From NCBI GenBank assembly GCA_019925105.1, contig JAHGAU010000009.1:1736001-1800000 (forward strand): a stretch of 64,000 bases of DNA. The letters are read 5' to 3'. Shown in pieces: positions 44,715-56,124 of the stretch. Under the pieces are notes generated by a model that did no database searches, had not been told where the DNA came from, and saw nothing but the letters and a program-made list of their open reading frames with translations. Position 1 is the first letter of the stretch, and every line of letters starts with the position of its first letter. This DNA is from Niebla homalea. Its lineage: Eukaryota > Ascomycota > Lecanoromycetes > Lecanorales > Ramalinaceae. A program made the translations under genes and the position numbers.

Positions 44715-46837
44715 CTATACCAATTTGATTTGCTGCGTCTCTCCAGCGATGCGTGCACTGGCTTTACTACTCATGAGCCCATGTAGGTAGCAGTCGCCAA
44801 TCAGCTTGTAAGCTCGTTCGTCTCCTTGCCGGTCATCAGACGGCCGAAGCACGAAAGGCAGACGATAGCCATTGAATACCCATAGCTCGTCGCCTTTCCT
44901 GGTTGTTTTTGGCATCCAGCCGACGTAGCCTCGTCTCGTGGAGCTGTAGGATCGAGAACCCATTTGGAGGTTAGTGAGGAACATCGAAAGCTCTGCTTCA
45001 GTCCAATTCAATTCTTGGGCTTCCTGCCTGAGATTAAGAGCTTCTTGCTTGCCGGCTGGTGGTTTAGCCTTTAGAAGGAGAATGTACTTGCGATAGAGAT
45101 CTTCACACCGCCTGAACATCGAACATACTTTTGCCCAGGTATCGCAACAGTCTGAATCCGTCATACACTTATCGTCGAGCACAACCGAGCGCCAGAGGAC
45201 ATCCGTCAATCTCTCACCAGTGGGATATGATCCTAGATGATCAACGAGCTGTTGCATTTCGCTGATAGCAACGTTCAATTCCATGAAAGGGTTCAAGAAC
45301 TCCTGCTTTATCTTAGATTGAGTTCCCACACCATCTTCCCCGATAAGCTTCTTCATCTGTTCGATCAGGCTCACAGCAAATGCAAATGACTTGGAATCCA
45401 CGAGGCTTTCAACGTGATCGAGAAGTCGCCCACGTAACAAGAGGCCCTGTCAAGACCACTCATTAGCTCTTCATATTTTCAGCCGAGATTTGCTAGAGCA
45501 CAGCAAAAGAGCCTGTACTTGGACGGGAAATAATGAATTTGGTAGGAGATTATGTCACTGACGTTGTCATTAGTGACCTGGGTGAATTGACAATTGCTCT
45601 CATTCGCTGACGACAATGAATCACCATCATTACCAAAGTAGAGTACATATGGAGTCAACTTTTGCCTTGGCGCTGTCCAATTTATAACCCACGATGGCGT
45701 GCCTGTGTTCAGTGTGTTATACGTAGCATACGACAGCATTTCCAGACGTGGGCTGGAAGCCGTTCCTTCATCGGGTATACCTATACAGTGCTTTGCCAGT
45801 CGAATAAGCATTTGACATGGGTCCTTCTGTGAGTAGTCGATAAAAGAGTTGTCGATATCGGCGGCAAGTCCCACCATTGCAAATACCTTGTCACGCGCGT
45901 CGCTCGCTTCAAAGAATTCGGTAAACTTGAGTAAGATAAATATTTCTGGCGTCTCACCTCGATTGAAAAGTTCTTTGAGAAAACCCAGGAATGCTGCATT
46001 GGGGTGCTGAGACATTCGCCCTGGGATGATTCTCCTGTACAAGGGCGTTGGCATGAATAATCGAGCAAACCGTAGCAATATTTTTGCGGGAGAACTCGTC
46101 GTGCCGGAAAGAAATGTCAAATCTTGCGCCGTCAACGCTTCCTGCACGATCCAGACCCGACTGAACCAGGGATTCTCCACTATCACTTTGAAGTCGCCCC
46201 ACCCCTCATCCACTCGCGATGGTATCCCCAATACTGCCCCTTCAGCAATGTCAAGCTTATTGTAGTCGAAGTCAGGACCGATGTAAGCATTATCATCCAG
46301 GATAGCAGCCAGTCGGCAGGTGAAGGCAAACCCCCGTTTGACGGATTCCTCGTCCTCCTCGCCTAACCAGGCAATGACATGATTAGCATGGCGGTAAATG
46401 TCTTGCATAAGTCTCACTTGAAAAGTCTTCTCCGCATCGTTTACTTGATTAATGCAAATAGCATCAGCCCAGATGTGACCTACGTAACCTTCGTAACCTA
46501 CTTCGCTGGACTCCAGTTTATATGTTTTGAAGAGATTTACGAGTAGTGCGTGGAGGTTCCTTGTGACTGAAAGGCTTTTGCCGCCGCATAGGATCGCCAC
46601 TGTGTCGTGAGGATTGCCCCAGACATAGGATAATGCCGTGTATTTTATCCCAGAAGAGATGATGTCGTCGAGAGACCTGCTGATCAGACTGCTTTCGATG
46701 GCCACCCCATTCTCATCAGAGAGGCATCGGTAGCTCATGAGACGAATCGTTCGATGATCAGGCAGAGCCTCGTAGATGTATGGATCCTGTGGAATGCGCG
46801 AGTCTCTCAATCCAGCTCCTTCTCCGGAGTCTTCCAT
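44715..46837 (-). CDS. HET-domain protein (intact)
   Basis: Two exons (46837-45563 and 45446-44715) join across a 116-nt intron (GTCAGT...TTGACAG, phase 0) to give 668 residues; splicing yields NDNGLLLRGRLLDH, a natural continuation. The HET core is complete: YTALSYVWG at 66-74, IWADAICINQ at 122-131, IYRHANHVIAWLG at 147-159, and NPWFSRVWIVQEALTA further on. The C-terminal part ends with RRGYVGWMPKTTRKGDELWV and YKLIGDCYLHGLMSSKA, typical of long HET proteins. Such proteins trigger incompatibility and cell death after fusion of unlike hyphae. It is a separate subfamily from the relic at 100-1411. No intact partner gene (for example a NACHT or HeLo protein) is adjacent. Confidence 0.92.
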
Positions 46838-47297
46838 GTTGAAATTCTTGGCAGCCTGTTGATGGTTTGTTCCACGTGTGACCGTGGAGCTACGATGTAT
46901 GTGCCAATCAATTACCCCTGAACGATTGCGATACTTGCGTTGTGGCTATCCAACGCCGACGAATTCGCTGGTCATAGATGAGATTGATACTGCTTCACGA
47001 GCAACAAAGCTAGAAGACATCGACGACATCAGAAGAAACGTTTCTGGGATCGGCTACCTTCTTGTGTAAGGCAGAAAGGTCTCGAAACATCTTTGAAGTG
47101 TGAAACAATGCTTCTGTGATCTGCCTTTCACATACCTCGCGGTCGCGCTATCTCAGAGTCTTCAGACTTCTACATACACTTGCGGTCTGCAGCGGTATAT
47201 AGTATCGTCTCCATCAAGACATGCCTGGTTGTAGTGTGATAGCAGGCAGCAGACAGCAGACGGCAGGCAGTAGGCAAGGCGGGGCAAAATGCCAAGA
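46838..47297. other. Intergenic left of the MITE
   Basis: Promoter side of the HET gene. A GCAG/GGCA-rich tract at about 47246-47286 precedes the element. No gene recognised. Confidence 0.5.
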
Positions 47298-47755
47298 CAT
47301 TTAGCGCGAGCAAGTTGCTTGAGAATCCTTGGCATTACTTTTTGCGCGCACTTACTTTGGTGGTTCAAACCGATATCCTTTGTAAACCTTCAATATTCTG
47401 TATTCTCGGTCGCAAATAATTCCTTCACGTTACTATGTATATTCTGCTAAGTTTTCCCTATATTTTTAGCTATAATATAGTAATAAAAGGTATTGGAAAA
47501 AAAGGCCATTTTGGGTCCAAGAATTAAAAACGGAATCTATTTATTAATAAATTTTATTTACCCTTTTTTTATTCAATATTGCTGAGTTTTAATATATAAA
47601 ATTTATATAAATCGATTCCTTGGAATGTATATACTTATTACAAGTTAATAACTCCATGTTTAACGTGTTAATCGTGGAGTTAGTATAAGCTACTAGAGGG
47701 GGTACGCGCAAAAAATAATGCCAAGGATTCTCAAGCAACTTGCTCGCGCTAAATG
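47298..47755. mobile_element. MITE with 54-bp terminal inverted repeats
   Basis: Left end 47298-47351 and right end 47702-47755 are inverted copies starting CATTTAGCGCGAGCAAGTTG, with about 52 of 54 positions identical by eye. The roughly 350-bp interior is strongly AT-rich, has no protein-like open frame, and contrasts with GC-balanced flanks. Size, long inverted termini and absence of a transposase indicate a non-autonomous DNA transposon (MITE). A TA next to the termini (TTTAGCG...CGCTAAA) would fit Tc1/mariner-type target duplication, but the target site cannot be defined because the inverted repeats extend past it. It sits between the HET gene promoter and the conserved gene at 48026. 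Confidence 0.88.
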
Positions 47756-48025
47756 GTGAAAGTCATGCCCAGATCTACAGATTCATGCTCTAGTTCTATG
47801 TTTCACTCGGCAAAAATGAAATTCATCTTCTTAAGGCGCCCCTCTAATGAATTTTGGCCAACGTTGTTGATTGAAATGTCCAATACCAGTATAAGCGCTT
47901 CATCCACCCCACAGCCTCCTGCCTCTTCTCCCTGACTCCTTTTCTTCTGGCATCCGCCTGTACACCTCCCCCACACCATTGCCCGCCCTCTGCCCTCCTC
48001 CCTCCACCTCAGCCCCATCGCCAGC

Positions 48026-48934
48026 ATGGTCATCGGCCTCCTCACCATCGCCGCCATCCCCACCACCATCGGCATCGCCCAAGGCGTTTCCCGGCGCGAT
48101 GAAGCCAACGCCGACACCCGCGCCCGTCTGGAAGAGCAGATGCGGAAGTTCCGGCTGGAATGCTGTTGCGAGGCTGCTACGGGTGGGGCCAGGGCGCTGC
48201 AGGGTGGCAGGGTCGTTTTGAGGGGTGGGAAGATGTGGGTCGAAGCTACACACAAAGATAAGGGAAAAGGCAAGGGGGATGGGGAAGAGGAGGAGGAGGA
48301 GGGTGGATTGAAGAATGGGTTCGAGGGATTTTACATTGAATATGCGGACAACGATCTACCGAAGCCGTTACCGCTCGGGATGGTGTCCATGGTGTTTGAG
48401 GAAGGGGAGAAGCCGACCATGAATTGGATTTATGTGGATCGGAACACGCGGGAGGTCAGGTACGGGAACCGCACGCAGAGTCGGGAACATGTGGTCGGGT
48501 CGTGGGGTTGGGAGAGTGGCGAGGAGGGCGGGGCTGGGGGTGTAACACTTGAAGGGGGAGAGGGGGCTGTTGCCGTGGAGAGTGAGCAAAATGGGTTATG
48601 GGAGGTGAGATGGGAGGATGAAGAGGGCGGTGTGGGTATTGTGCCTAAGGGCAGGCATCGAGTACAGGTCAGCCTGGAGAGAAAGATGTTAGAAGAGCCG
48701 AAGATGGATGAGCCTATCGCGGAGACGCCAAAGGGGACAGAGCGGACGGATACAAAGACAGAATTGACGCAAAGCAAGTTTGTGAATAAATCGGAAAAGA
48801 CGGGACCAGGGAAGGAGAACGAGATGATCAAGGTTACTGCCAGTAGTGGGGCAGAGAAGAAGAAGAACAAGCAAGAACCGAAGCTAGAGATGGCGAGTTC
48901 AACCATTGCAAGACCGATGAAGAAGGAAGGCTGA
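48026..48934 (+). CDS. Conserved fungal protein of unknown function
   Basis: A 302-residue single-exon protein. The N-terminus MVIGLLTIAAIPTTIGIAQG is a hydrophobic stretch, followed by a charged helix (RLEEQMRKFRLECCCEA). The middle is a compact conserved region: GGRVVLRGGKMWVEA, NGFEGFYIEYAD, NWIYVDRNTREVRYGNRT, EHVVGSWGW, GVTLEGGEGAVAVE, LWEVRWED and GRHRVQVSLERKML. The last 90 residues are Lys/Glu-rich and disordered. I recognise the central region as a widely conserved Pezizomycotina hypothetical family; no function is known to me. The EEEEEEGG insertion at about residue 92 is low-complexity. The start follows the MITE by 270 bp. Confidence 0.82.
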   Translation: MVIGLLTIAAIPTTIGIAQGVSRRDEANADTRARLEEQMRKFRLECCCEAATGGARALQGGRVVLRGGKMWVEATHKDKGKGKGDGEEEEEEGGLKNGFEGFYIEYADNDLPKPLPLGMVSMVFEEGEKPTMNWIYVDRNTREVRYGNRTQSREHVVGSWGWESGEEGGAGGVTLEGGEGAVAVESEQNGLWEVRWEDEEGGVGIVPKGRHRVQVSLERKMLEEPKMDEPIAETPKGTERTDTKTELTQSKFVNKSEKTGPGKENEMIKVTASSGAEKKKNKQEPKLEMASSTIARPMKKEG

Positions 48935-49172
48935 AAGACATAAATTCATGGACTGGGTACTCACGGACGTCTACACAGGAACACTGTCGCGCGAGACTAC
49001 GCTATGGCATATTTGCTTCGCTTCCAGATCTTCGGTCCATACAGGTGAAAGAGGTATGGCATTGGTGCACCAACAAAGTGCTCAGACCCGCCAGTATTGT
49101 GAGGGTCAAGTGAACGCCCAAATTATCATGGAAGGGGATTGTAACCTCGATCTGGATGCGGTGTGAGCAGTA

Positions 49173-50860
49173 TCAAGGAAGCCATCTTTCAGTATGTGGC
49201 CAATTCATCATAACGCCAGCTGTGACGTATCGGATCAACGTTACACTGGCCAATGCGCTCGCGGCATACTTTTCATACCCATCAATGATATACTGGTAGC
49301 TGCCGATGAATATGCAAAGGATGCCGTATCCAAAGAGGATGCTCGCCGCCCGGGGCGACCTAGACGAGATGGATGGATATGTGGTCCAACCCATCCATAA
49401 AACGCTGATCGGTATTGCGGGAGCCCCTAGCATCGCAAACCAAAGTCGAAATTCGGGGGGCAGACGAGATCCGCGACCTTGCACGTTTGCCTTGACTAGA
49501 TCACGCTTCGCCCACATACATTAATCGAACCAGACATGAAGCCAAGCAAAGGCCGATCCTAGTGCAGATGAAGGAGAAGCCTGTGATGCCCTCACTGAAG
49601 CCGTACGTCTCGATGAAGATGACTGTATACCCATTCAAGAAGGTGAAAAGGATGATATAGATCACAGTCATGTACAACGCAATAAGTACGATGATCGGCT
49701 CGCTGAGAGTCAGCAAGAAGAGTCTGTACAGCCCATGACCCAGCCGAGTGACGAAGCTCTCGTCCCAGATTTCAAGCTCGGCCTTGAATCGTTCGTCTCC
49801 GGTCGAATCGCGTAGCTTCTTTGATTTCTCTGCGAGTAACACCGGTGCATACGTCTCTGGCTGGAACAGTATTACCAGCACCAGCAGGGGTCCTGAAATG
49901 ATGAGTGTGACCCATTCCGTCCACCGCCAACTGACCAAGCCACTCTCACCTTAAACGCAGCGTTGGCGAAAACGAAATTCATAGACCCGTTCCATTGAAT
50001 CCCAAAGACCACTGATCGATCCACCCGCACAGGTCAGCGGCGTTGCTCCAAACAGACTTGGGATGAAACGAAACAAGAATTCGCCTCCAACATTGGGCGC
50101 AAGTCCAGTAGCCATGATGAAGATCATGTATAATGTCACTGTGGCAATGTAGACTGGATTCCATCCCACAGTCTCTGAGACTGGACCGGCGAAAAGCGCG
50201 CCTACTCCAGAGCCAACAAGGAAAAACCCTGTGGCAAGAGACTCTGTGACTTCGCTGACACCGAACTCAGCAGATGCGCGTGTGACGGCGGCAGAGTCGA
50301 CTGAGGACGCAAACCCCACAATCCAACCTATAAAGGCGATGTTGACGCTCGCGCTAGTGCGAATTGCCTTACTCCAGTTGTGCGTGACCCACGACGAAGA
50401 CTTCAATCTCACTGGCATCGCCCTCTGCCTTGGACTTGGATAAGTCTCGCACACTGATTCCTGTCAAGGTCGTGTCGAGTGCAGTACCGGTCGTGACTTT
50501 GGGCTCAAGTGTCAGGGAGAGGCTTTCATGCTCTGCGCCCTCTTCATTTGCTACTGGCGCTGGCGTTGGCTGTGGCGAAACATATTCGTCGTTTCTATGT
50601 TAGTTTTGTCTGTGACTTCGTTGCTTGCAGTCTTCTCGATATCGCGATTATCCGAGGCCGAGGATGATGATGTCAAGGAAGCTTCATTGCATTTATTTGC
50701 CCCATTTCCAGAAAGTGTCCGCGCCTTGTGCCGGTCACGCTCATACTGTCTTTGCACATGTTGCCCAAAGCGACGGTATTGCCGGAAAGATTGCGTGGGA
50801 TGGCTTTCCCTAGTGACTTGCAGGGGCGCACTCGAGAACAGTACCACGAACCGGTGGTAA
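49173..50860 (-). pseudogene. MFS drug/polyamine transporter relic
   Basis: Transporter homology is collinear: a charged N-terminus (about 50850-50640), NWSKAIRTSASVNIAFIGW, GFASSVDSAAVTRASAEFGV, FLVGSGVGALFAGPVSETVG, GATPLTCAGGSISGLWDSME, SWRWTEWVTLIISGPLLVL, PETYAPVLL, then AKRDLVKANVQGRGSRLPPE and YQYIIDGYEKYAASALAS. Between 49975 and 49935 the expected motif C (GPxxGPxxGGF) is missing, with a stop at 49951, implying a deletion of a few tens of bases. A frameshift follows near 49520 and the last helix is lost. The parent belonged to the DHA1 family of drug and polyamine exporters. This copy is non-functional. Confidence 0.88.
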
Positions 50861-51720
50861 GGAGGAGAGGACCAGCAATACTTATGCACTGGCATTGCAA
50901 GAACGTAGAGCACGCCTATAGGTGTATCATCAATCATTCACATCCCCAACCCGCAATGGCCGCTATCGGGCCATGCCTGCCACCGTAGGCCACGTCATTC
51001 CATGAGTCCATGGATACCGTACCGCCGAGGTGCTCGCACCTGACTGGCCGAGCCTGAATACATGGAGGACCTACCTACTTACAGTAGAACTATCGACGAA
51101 TAGAAAACGATCTTAATGGTGTCATGTCTGTTCCTGGCCGTTGGGTGTCGATGTACTCGCAGCCTACTCGTCAAAAAATGCTTCTTCATTCCCGAAACAA
51201 ATGATTGCCACGGGAATGTATGAATGCAAGAATGTATGAATATCAGTGCGACCAAGGCGAAGAGGAAAGGAAAATCTTCTTGCCGCGTGGATAACGACAG
51301 GACCGGATTGAGCGATTTCGCGCTCTACAACACGGCTTCCCTACCAAGTCACACTCAACCAAGTCAGTCGTGTGAAATGGTCCTTGCTGGTCGATGCGAT
51401 ATACTAATAAGTGGCACGTGAAGTCTGCGAGATATAACACTGGATGCAATGTCTCGCTCAAGGTGGAGAACCTAAGGTTTCATAAGGGCATCCGCATTTG
51501 CCGCCATGCATCCTCAATATATGCGAAAGCCTCGAGATTACCTGCAAAGCTCCAGCGCTCCAATACAACGAGCCGGAAATCACTCATACAGCCGGGCCAT
51601 AGCCCACTCTGATTATCATGGAAAAGCAGCAACCCCCCCAGTCCGTGTTACTTCCTTTCCTTTCTTTGAGCAAGTGTTCAGGAGAAGCCAAAGGTAATTG
51701 ATGAAGGGAGATCCACAACA
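50861..51720. other. Intergenic, no gene seen
   Basis: About 860 bp; no coding content recognised. It contains the promoter of the secreted protein at 51721. Confidence 0.5.
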
Positions 51721-52425
51721 ATGTCCCCGCCAGTTCCGCCCCGCCTCCTCATCATCTTTCTCTTCACCCTCCTCACCGTCCCCGCCACTCACACCTTCCC
51801 CCTCATCCTCGACTCCGCCTCCGCCCTCACTATCACCAACCACAGCATCCCATTCGGCCCCACCACCAGCAGCCTCAATCGAACTGCTTCTTCCTTCTTG
51901 GCCCAACCTATAATCCACCAAATTCCCAATACCGATCCCCCACTAATCCTTTACATCGAGCCCGTCCCCTACGCCACCCGCCTAGACTCTGCCAGCCTTT
52001 CACTGTTCCTCCGCCGCGCCATACATTATCAGCTGCAGGTCATGACCCGCGGCCACCTCACCCGCTCCACCCCCTATCTTGGCCGCTTCGAATATGGCAA
52101 GTTCATCGCCTTCACGCTGCAGGCGTGTGAGATGGAAGAACATCACGCACCCAACCAATGGCATTATGGGGATCTGTTGGATGTGATGGCCGGCGTGTCA
52201 GATGTGGCAGAGCAGATTAAGTGGGAGAGCGGGATCACGGTATATAGAGAGCTGGGGGTCGGGGCTTACGAGGAGCTTGCAGACGGGGCGGTTTATAAGG
52301 ATCAGCCTAGAATGATTGGTGGAGCAATGGCGGCATCGAAGGGGTTGGGCGATGGGAGATGTGCCGCTGGCCGTGGCGATGAGGGGGCCAGTCGTGGCGG
52401 GAATGCGCCGCAGCTGACTGGATGA
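51721..52425 (+). CDS. Secreted protein of unknown function, copy 1
   Basis: A 234-residue single-exon protein with a signal peptide (residues 1-25, ending PATHTF). The mature part starts PLILDSASALTITNHSIPFG, has N-glycosylation-type NRT and NHS sites, a central region (YATRLDSASLSLFLRRAIHY) and a conserved-looking HYGDLLDVMAGVSDVAEQI segment. The last 50 residues are Gly-rich. The YGDL...GL segment and its position resemble those in the protein at 53176, suggesting distant paralogues of a fungal small secreted family. The function is unknown. A hidden 3' intron that would replace the Gly-rich tail cannot be ruled out. Confidence 0.7.
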   Translation: MSPPVPPRLLIIFLFTLLTVPATHTFPLILDSASALTITNHSIPFGPTTSSLNRTASSFLAQPIIHQIPNTDPPLILYIEPVPYATRLDSASLSLFLRRAIHYQLQVMTRGHLTRSTPYLGRFEYGKFIAFTLQACEMEEHHAPNQWHYGDLLDVMAGVSDVAEQIKWESGITVYRELGVGAYEELADGAVYKDQPRMIGGAMAASKGLGDGRCAAGRGDEGASRGGNAPQLTG

Positions 52426-53175
52426 TGGATCAAGTTGTTGATTCGTTCCACGAAGCCACAGATCAGGTGCAGGGGCGAAAGCGGGATCTTCAGCGAGGAA
52501 TGGTTATAGCCATCCTGCCAACTTGCGCCTTCGCTGCCTTGACTTCATTGTGGTAGGGCAAGCCTCATATTCAGGAAGTTCCAGAACACCTTCAACCCAG
52601 GGCTCCTCCTCGTACTCCCCACCACCTTGCAAGTCCGTCGCCCGCTGGGTTCGACTCGCAGGGCTGCACTTCACGCTGAAGTGGAACATCGTTCGGTCGG
52701 TCGACTTCACATGTATTCTTGGGATCCAGACATCATCCCCTAAATGAACCAATGGACAATCCATCTTTCTTTATCTCAGTTCTCTCCGCAGCATAAAGAT
52801 GCTGGAAGACCATGAAAGTGCATTGGCTCCCTGCCATCCGTGAGCACATCCTCAATGATGTAGCCAAACTGCAGATCATGCACGACAGCACGAGGGACCA
52901 AAGGAGTATAAGCTTGCAGCGTCTCCCTGAAATTTACTTGTTAGCGGCGAGTCTCGCACATGATACCATGTTTTATCTCCTGCCGCAAAACAGAATTTGA
53001 AATCATGACTCTCGAATCGCTTACATGGAGGCGAACCTGCCGATGTGAACTGAGTGTCTTACAATTGGACAAGCGCCCTGTGGGCTTCATAATACCTCGC
53101 TGTTCACCCAATCACACACAGATATACCATCTGCCATCGTACCTCAAGGTGGAGGAGTTGGGGTGGCCGAGCAGC
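52426..53175. other. Intergenic between secreted-protein genes
   Basis: About 750 bp; no gene recognised. Confidence 0.5.
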
Positions 53176-53892
53176 ATGTACCTTCGCCGCTCAATCCTCT
53201 GCATCAGCACCATTGCGCTGAGCCTGATTCTCAGCAACGCGTCACCGCTGCCCCTGATCAACAGCACCACAGCAGTACCAGCAGCAAAGTGAGTCTCGTA
53301 GACCCCGCACCCCATCTCCCAAAGAAAAGAAGCAGCAGCAGCAGCACGATCTGCCTCCTTCTTCCTCCCCTTCCCCCCCCGCCCCTCCTCCCCCACGGCA
53401 ACCCCACCAAACCCCCAATCTCCCTCACCCTGGCGCCGAAAACCCGCACTGAACGCCCCCCTCTCCCAGCCCCCCATCAACCTCGACATCCCCCTCCTCA
53501 CCCCGGACCTCGTCCTCACCATCCGCTCCCACGCCCCCACCCCCTCCCCGCTCGACCTCACCATCATCCCAGGCTTCATCACCGCCGCCTCCCTGAACCT
53601 CTACGCCCTCATCCACGACGGCGCCCTGCCCCGCGGCGCCACCACCCGCTTCGAGCACACCTACTCCTTCCGCTCCCGCTCCACGGGCTACCGCATGCTC
53701 TGGTGGGGCGGCGAGTTCCGCGATTACCGCATCACGTACGGGGACCTGGCCGAGGCGCTGCAAGGGCTCACGATGGTGGCGGCGGGCTTGTATGAGGAGG
53801 TTGATCTCGAGGTCGGGTTTGTGGAGGGCGGGACGAGGCCGGTGACGGGCAGGATTTCGAGGGAGCAGGTTAGGGGGGTGGATGTTGTGTGA
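53176..53892 (+). CDS. Secreted protein of unknown function, copy 2
   Basis: Two inferred exons (53176-53288 and 53325-53892) encode 226 residues. The 36-nt intron (GTGAGT...CCCAAAG, phase 2) is unusually short, but it joins the signal peptide frame (MYLRRSILCISTIALSLILS) to a long open frame with coherent content. After a Pro/Ser-rich linker come PPINLDIPLLTPDLVLTIR, LTIIPGFITAASLNLYALI, TRFEHTYSFRSRSTGYRML and YRITYGDLAEALQGLTMVAA. The Y-G-D-L helix and the following E...VGF.EGG segment parallel copy 1. The function is unknown; secretion is inferred. A longer intron ending at about 53469 gives the wrong phase. Confidence 0.68.
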
Positions 53893-54612
53893 GGTGAGTG
53901 GGAGGGGGACGGGTGGGTGGAAAGAAAGTTGGGGGTGGTGGTTGATAGGGTGGGGGGGGGGGGAAGGGTTGTGTGGTGGTGGGAAGGGGAAAGATCACCG
54001 CCAAACAGCTTTTTGGGGTGGCGTGGAAATGCAGAGGGTGGAAAGCCTGTTTCCTTTTTTTCTCTCTCGCGGGTTCACGCAGATGGCCGCGGAGGATGTG
54101 ATATCATCATATTTGGGGGTCGAGATGTGATCGGATCCCAGGGTTGGATGTAATAGAAGTCTATTGCGGAAGGATCGGATGGCGATTCTTAATATGCTTC
54201 ACAGGGAGGCACGGTTGCTGGTTTTCAGAGGGTTTCTCGGCAGATTGTGGCCAGTCAAGTTCTAGCGCATGCCCCCCGGTTTCTACGCTCAGAGAAACAG
54301 CTCGATTCCGATTATGAGATTCCAAGTTACAGCTACGTAGCTGCCCGAGGTTCGGTTCGAGATCTCTCTTCTCTCTCATTCGAAATTTTTTCCATTTTCC
54401 AATAGCCAAGTGGTTGGATGCTGTGCATGACCACTGCAAATATGCTGCGGTAAATACACAGAAGCGACTTTATCTGTACACCGCTAGTCCATGCCTCCGC
54501 CGGGTATCACATGCCTTTTCATGAAATGCAAATCCCATCGTATTCCAACAATCACTACCTCTGCTGCTTCCGACATCATTCCACCAAGAAGCGGCTCCCT
54601 TTGATCGGCCAT
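53893..54612. other. Intergenic, no gene seen
   Basis: About 720 bp, G-rich at the left end (near 53925-53975); no gene recognised. Confidence 0.5.
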
Positions 54613-56124
54613 TCAAGGCGCACTCATGATCTCACGATGGGGTCGCGCAATGCTGCAACTCGATGGCAAGGGCTTCAGCTCGATGCTCTCCGGGCCCCAG
54701 CCTGTGTTGTCCTCCTCGCTATGCTCGCGGCTCATGTTCTGACCGGGCCAGTACTGATACGCGGATGATTTGTCGGCCGTGCTTTCGCCCGTCTTGAGGG
54801 TGCCGTGGATGAGGCTGGCGTCGGGGGACCGGTGGGTCCGTTTCGGCCACTTTCGATGGAAGGCTTCTTCGTCTTCATTGATCTCCAGGTCTTGGATCTG
54901 CTGCCTCCGTCCCAGGTTCTTCCAGCCGTTGGGGTGGAGGTAGCGGAATAGGGGTCCAAGTGTCGGCATGCAGGCTGCGATCAAGGCTAGGTAGTGCTCA
55001 ATACAGCTGTTGTGGATGTCAGTTTGAGATGCCCTCATTTCGGGCGTAACAATGACGTACAATAGAGTGACCACGCGGTACTGCGCCATTGTGGCATTAG
55101 TCGTGCCCTTGGCTTGCACTGCGAAAGCCACACGAATAGCGCATGCTGCCGTGGCCCTAAAAAGAGATGAGCGTTTGCATTCGGTGTCCAAAGATAAGCT
55201 TGACTTACGTTATGCCAAATAAGAAGATGAAAAGTAAGTAGATTCTTTGCGCCCACGAGATCTTGAGCTTTAACACCATCGGGACGGGAAATGCTAGAAC
55301 CATGATATCGGCGAATATGTCCAAGCCACCGATAGCGAAGACGAGCGGTCCATCGGCGAAGCAATTCATCTGAACAGTGATCTCCCATGTCTTGTTCTTG
55401 TAATTACACAGGCCGACAATCGTCCCGAAGGCGAGCCAGTAGTAGGCAGTACAGTAGATGAAAAGCGCATAAATGATGTATCGTAGTCTGGCCTGGAGTT
55501 GAAATACTCGGAGGTAGAAGAAGAGGATGGAGACTTTGACCCAGTAGTATGACGCTGGACATGAGGCAAACGTAGCCATTATCCACTACCCAATGTGAGC
55601 CATCAGATCCCACAGAACTGATCCTGCTAGAGGTCTTACCCAGAGATAGCCTGGAGAGTACGTGCTTCGGGGTACATCCCATATGTTTTTGCCTAAACCG
55701 AAATTGGTCGCTATTGAAAAATCTCAGTATCTCGGTTGACGGCCTTCTGCAGCCTATCTCCACTCACTTTCCATGACAAAGGCGCCAAATATTGCGGTCC
55801 CGATCTGTTATCCATGAGCTCGAGCGAGTTCTCTTTCTACCCAACGTCTAACAAACCAAAGCTAGGATCATTGTCCCTGTTCGCTTTATGTCAGCGCACC
55901 AGGTTCCAAAGAAGGCATGTTGGATGAAGCTCACAATCATCCCACCCAAGTCGCCAATCCGTCAAGATTGTGCGTGAAACGATCCGTGCAACCACGATAA
56001 GGACGGACGCGGTGAGCAAGACGACATTGCAGGCGATGAGATTGCCCGCGTGGCTCACGGGATCGTCGAAATTGGAGAGGACTCCATCTGGAGGTGGACC
56101 CGCTGGCTGTATCGAGTTGTCCAT
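54613..56124 (-). CDS. SAT4-type rhodopsin-like membrane protein
   Basis: Seven exons can be placed with consistent phases: 56124-55935, 55876-55857, 55804-55768, 55710-55640, 55585-55209, 55156-55061 and 55006-54613, total 394 residues. Spliced text gives the family hallmark GWDDWTMILAL, then GTAIFGAFVME, FGLGKNIWDVP, ASYYWVKVSILFFYLRVF and ALIAACMPTLGPLFRYLHP, with seven hydrophobic helices and a charged cytosolic tail. These are features of the fungal rhodopsin-like/SAT4 family of integral membrane proteins, related to Pth11-type receptors but lacking the CFEM domain. Sensing or secondary-metabolite-linked roles are reported for some members; none is visible here. Exons of 20 and 37 nt are unusually small. 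Confidence 0.9.

Noticed and set aside
47162..47368. Minus-strand frame across the MITE terminus
   Set aside because: It spans the inverted repeat and a GCAG-rich tract; there is no protein-like content.
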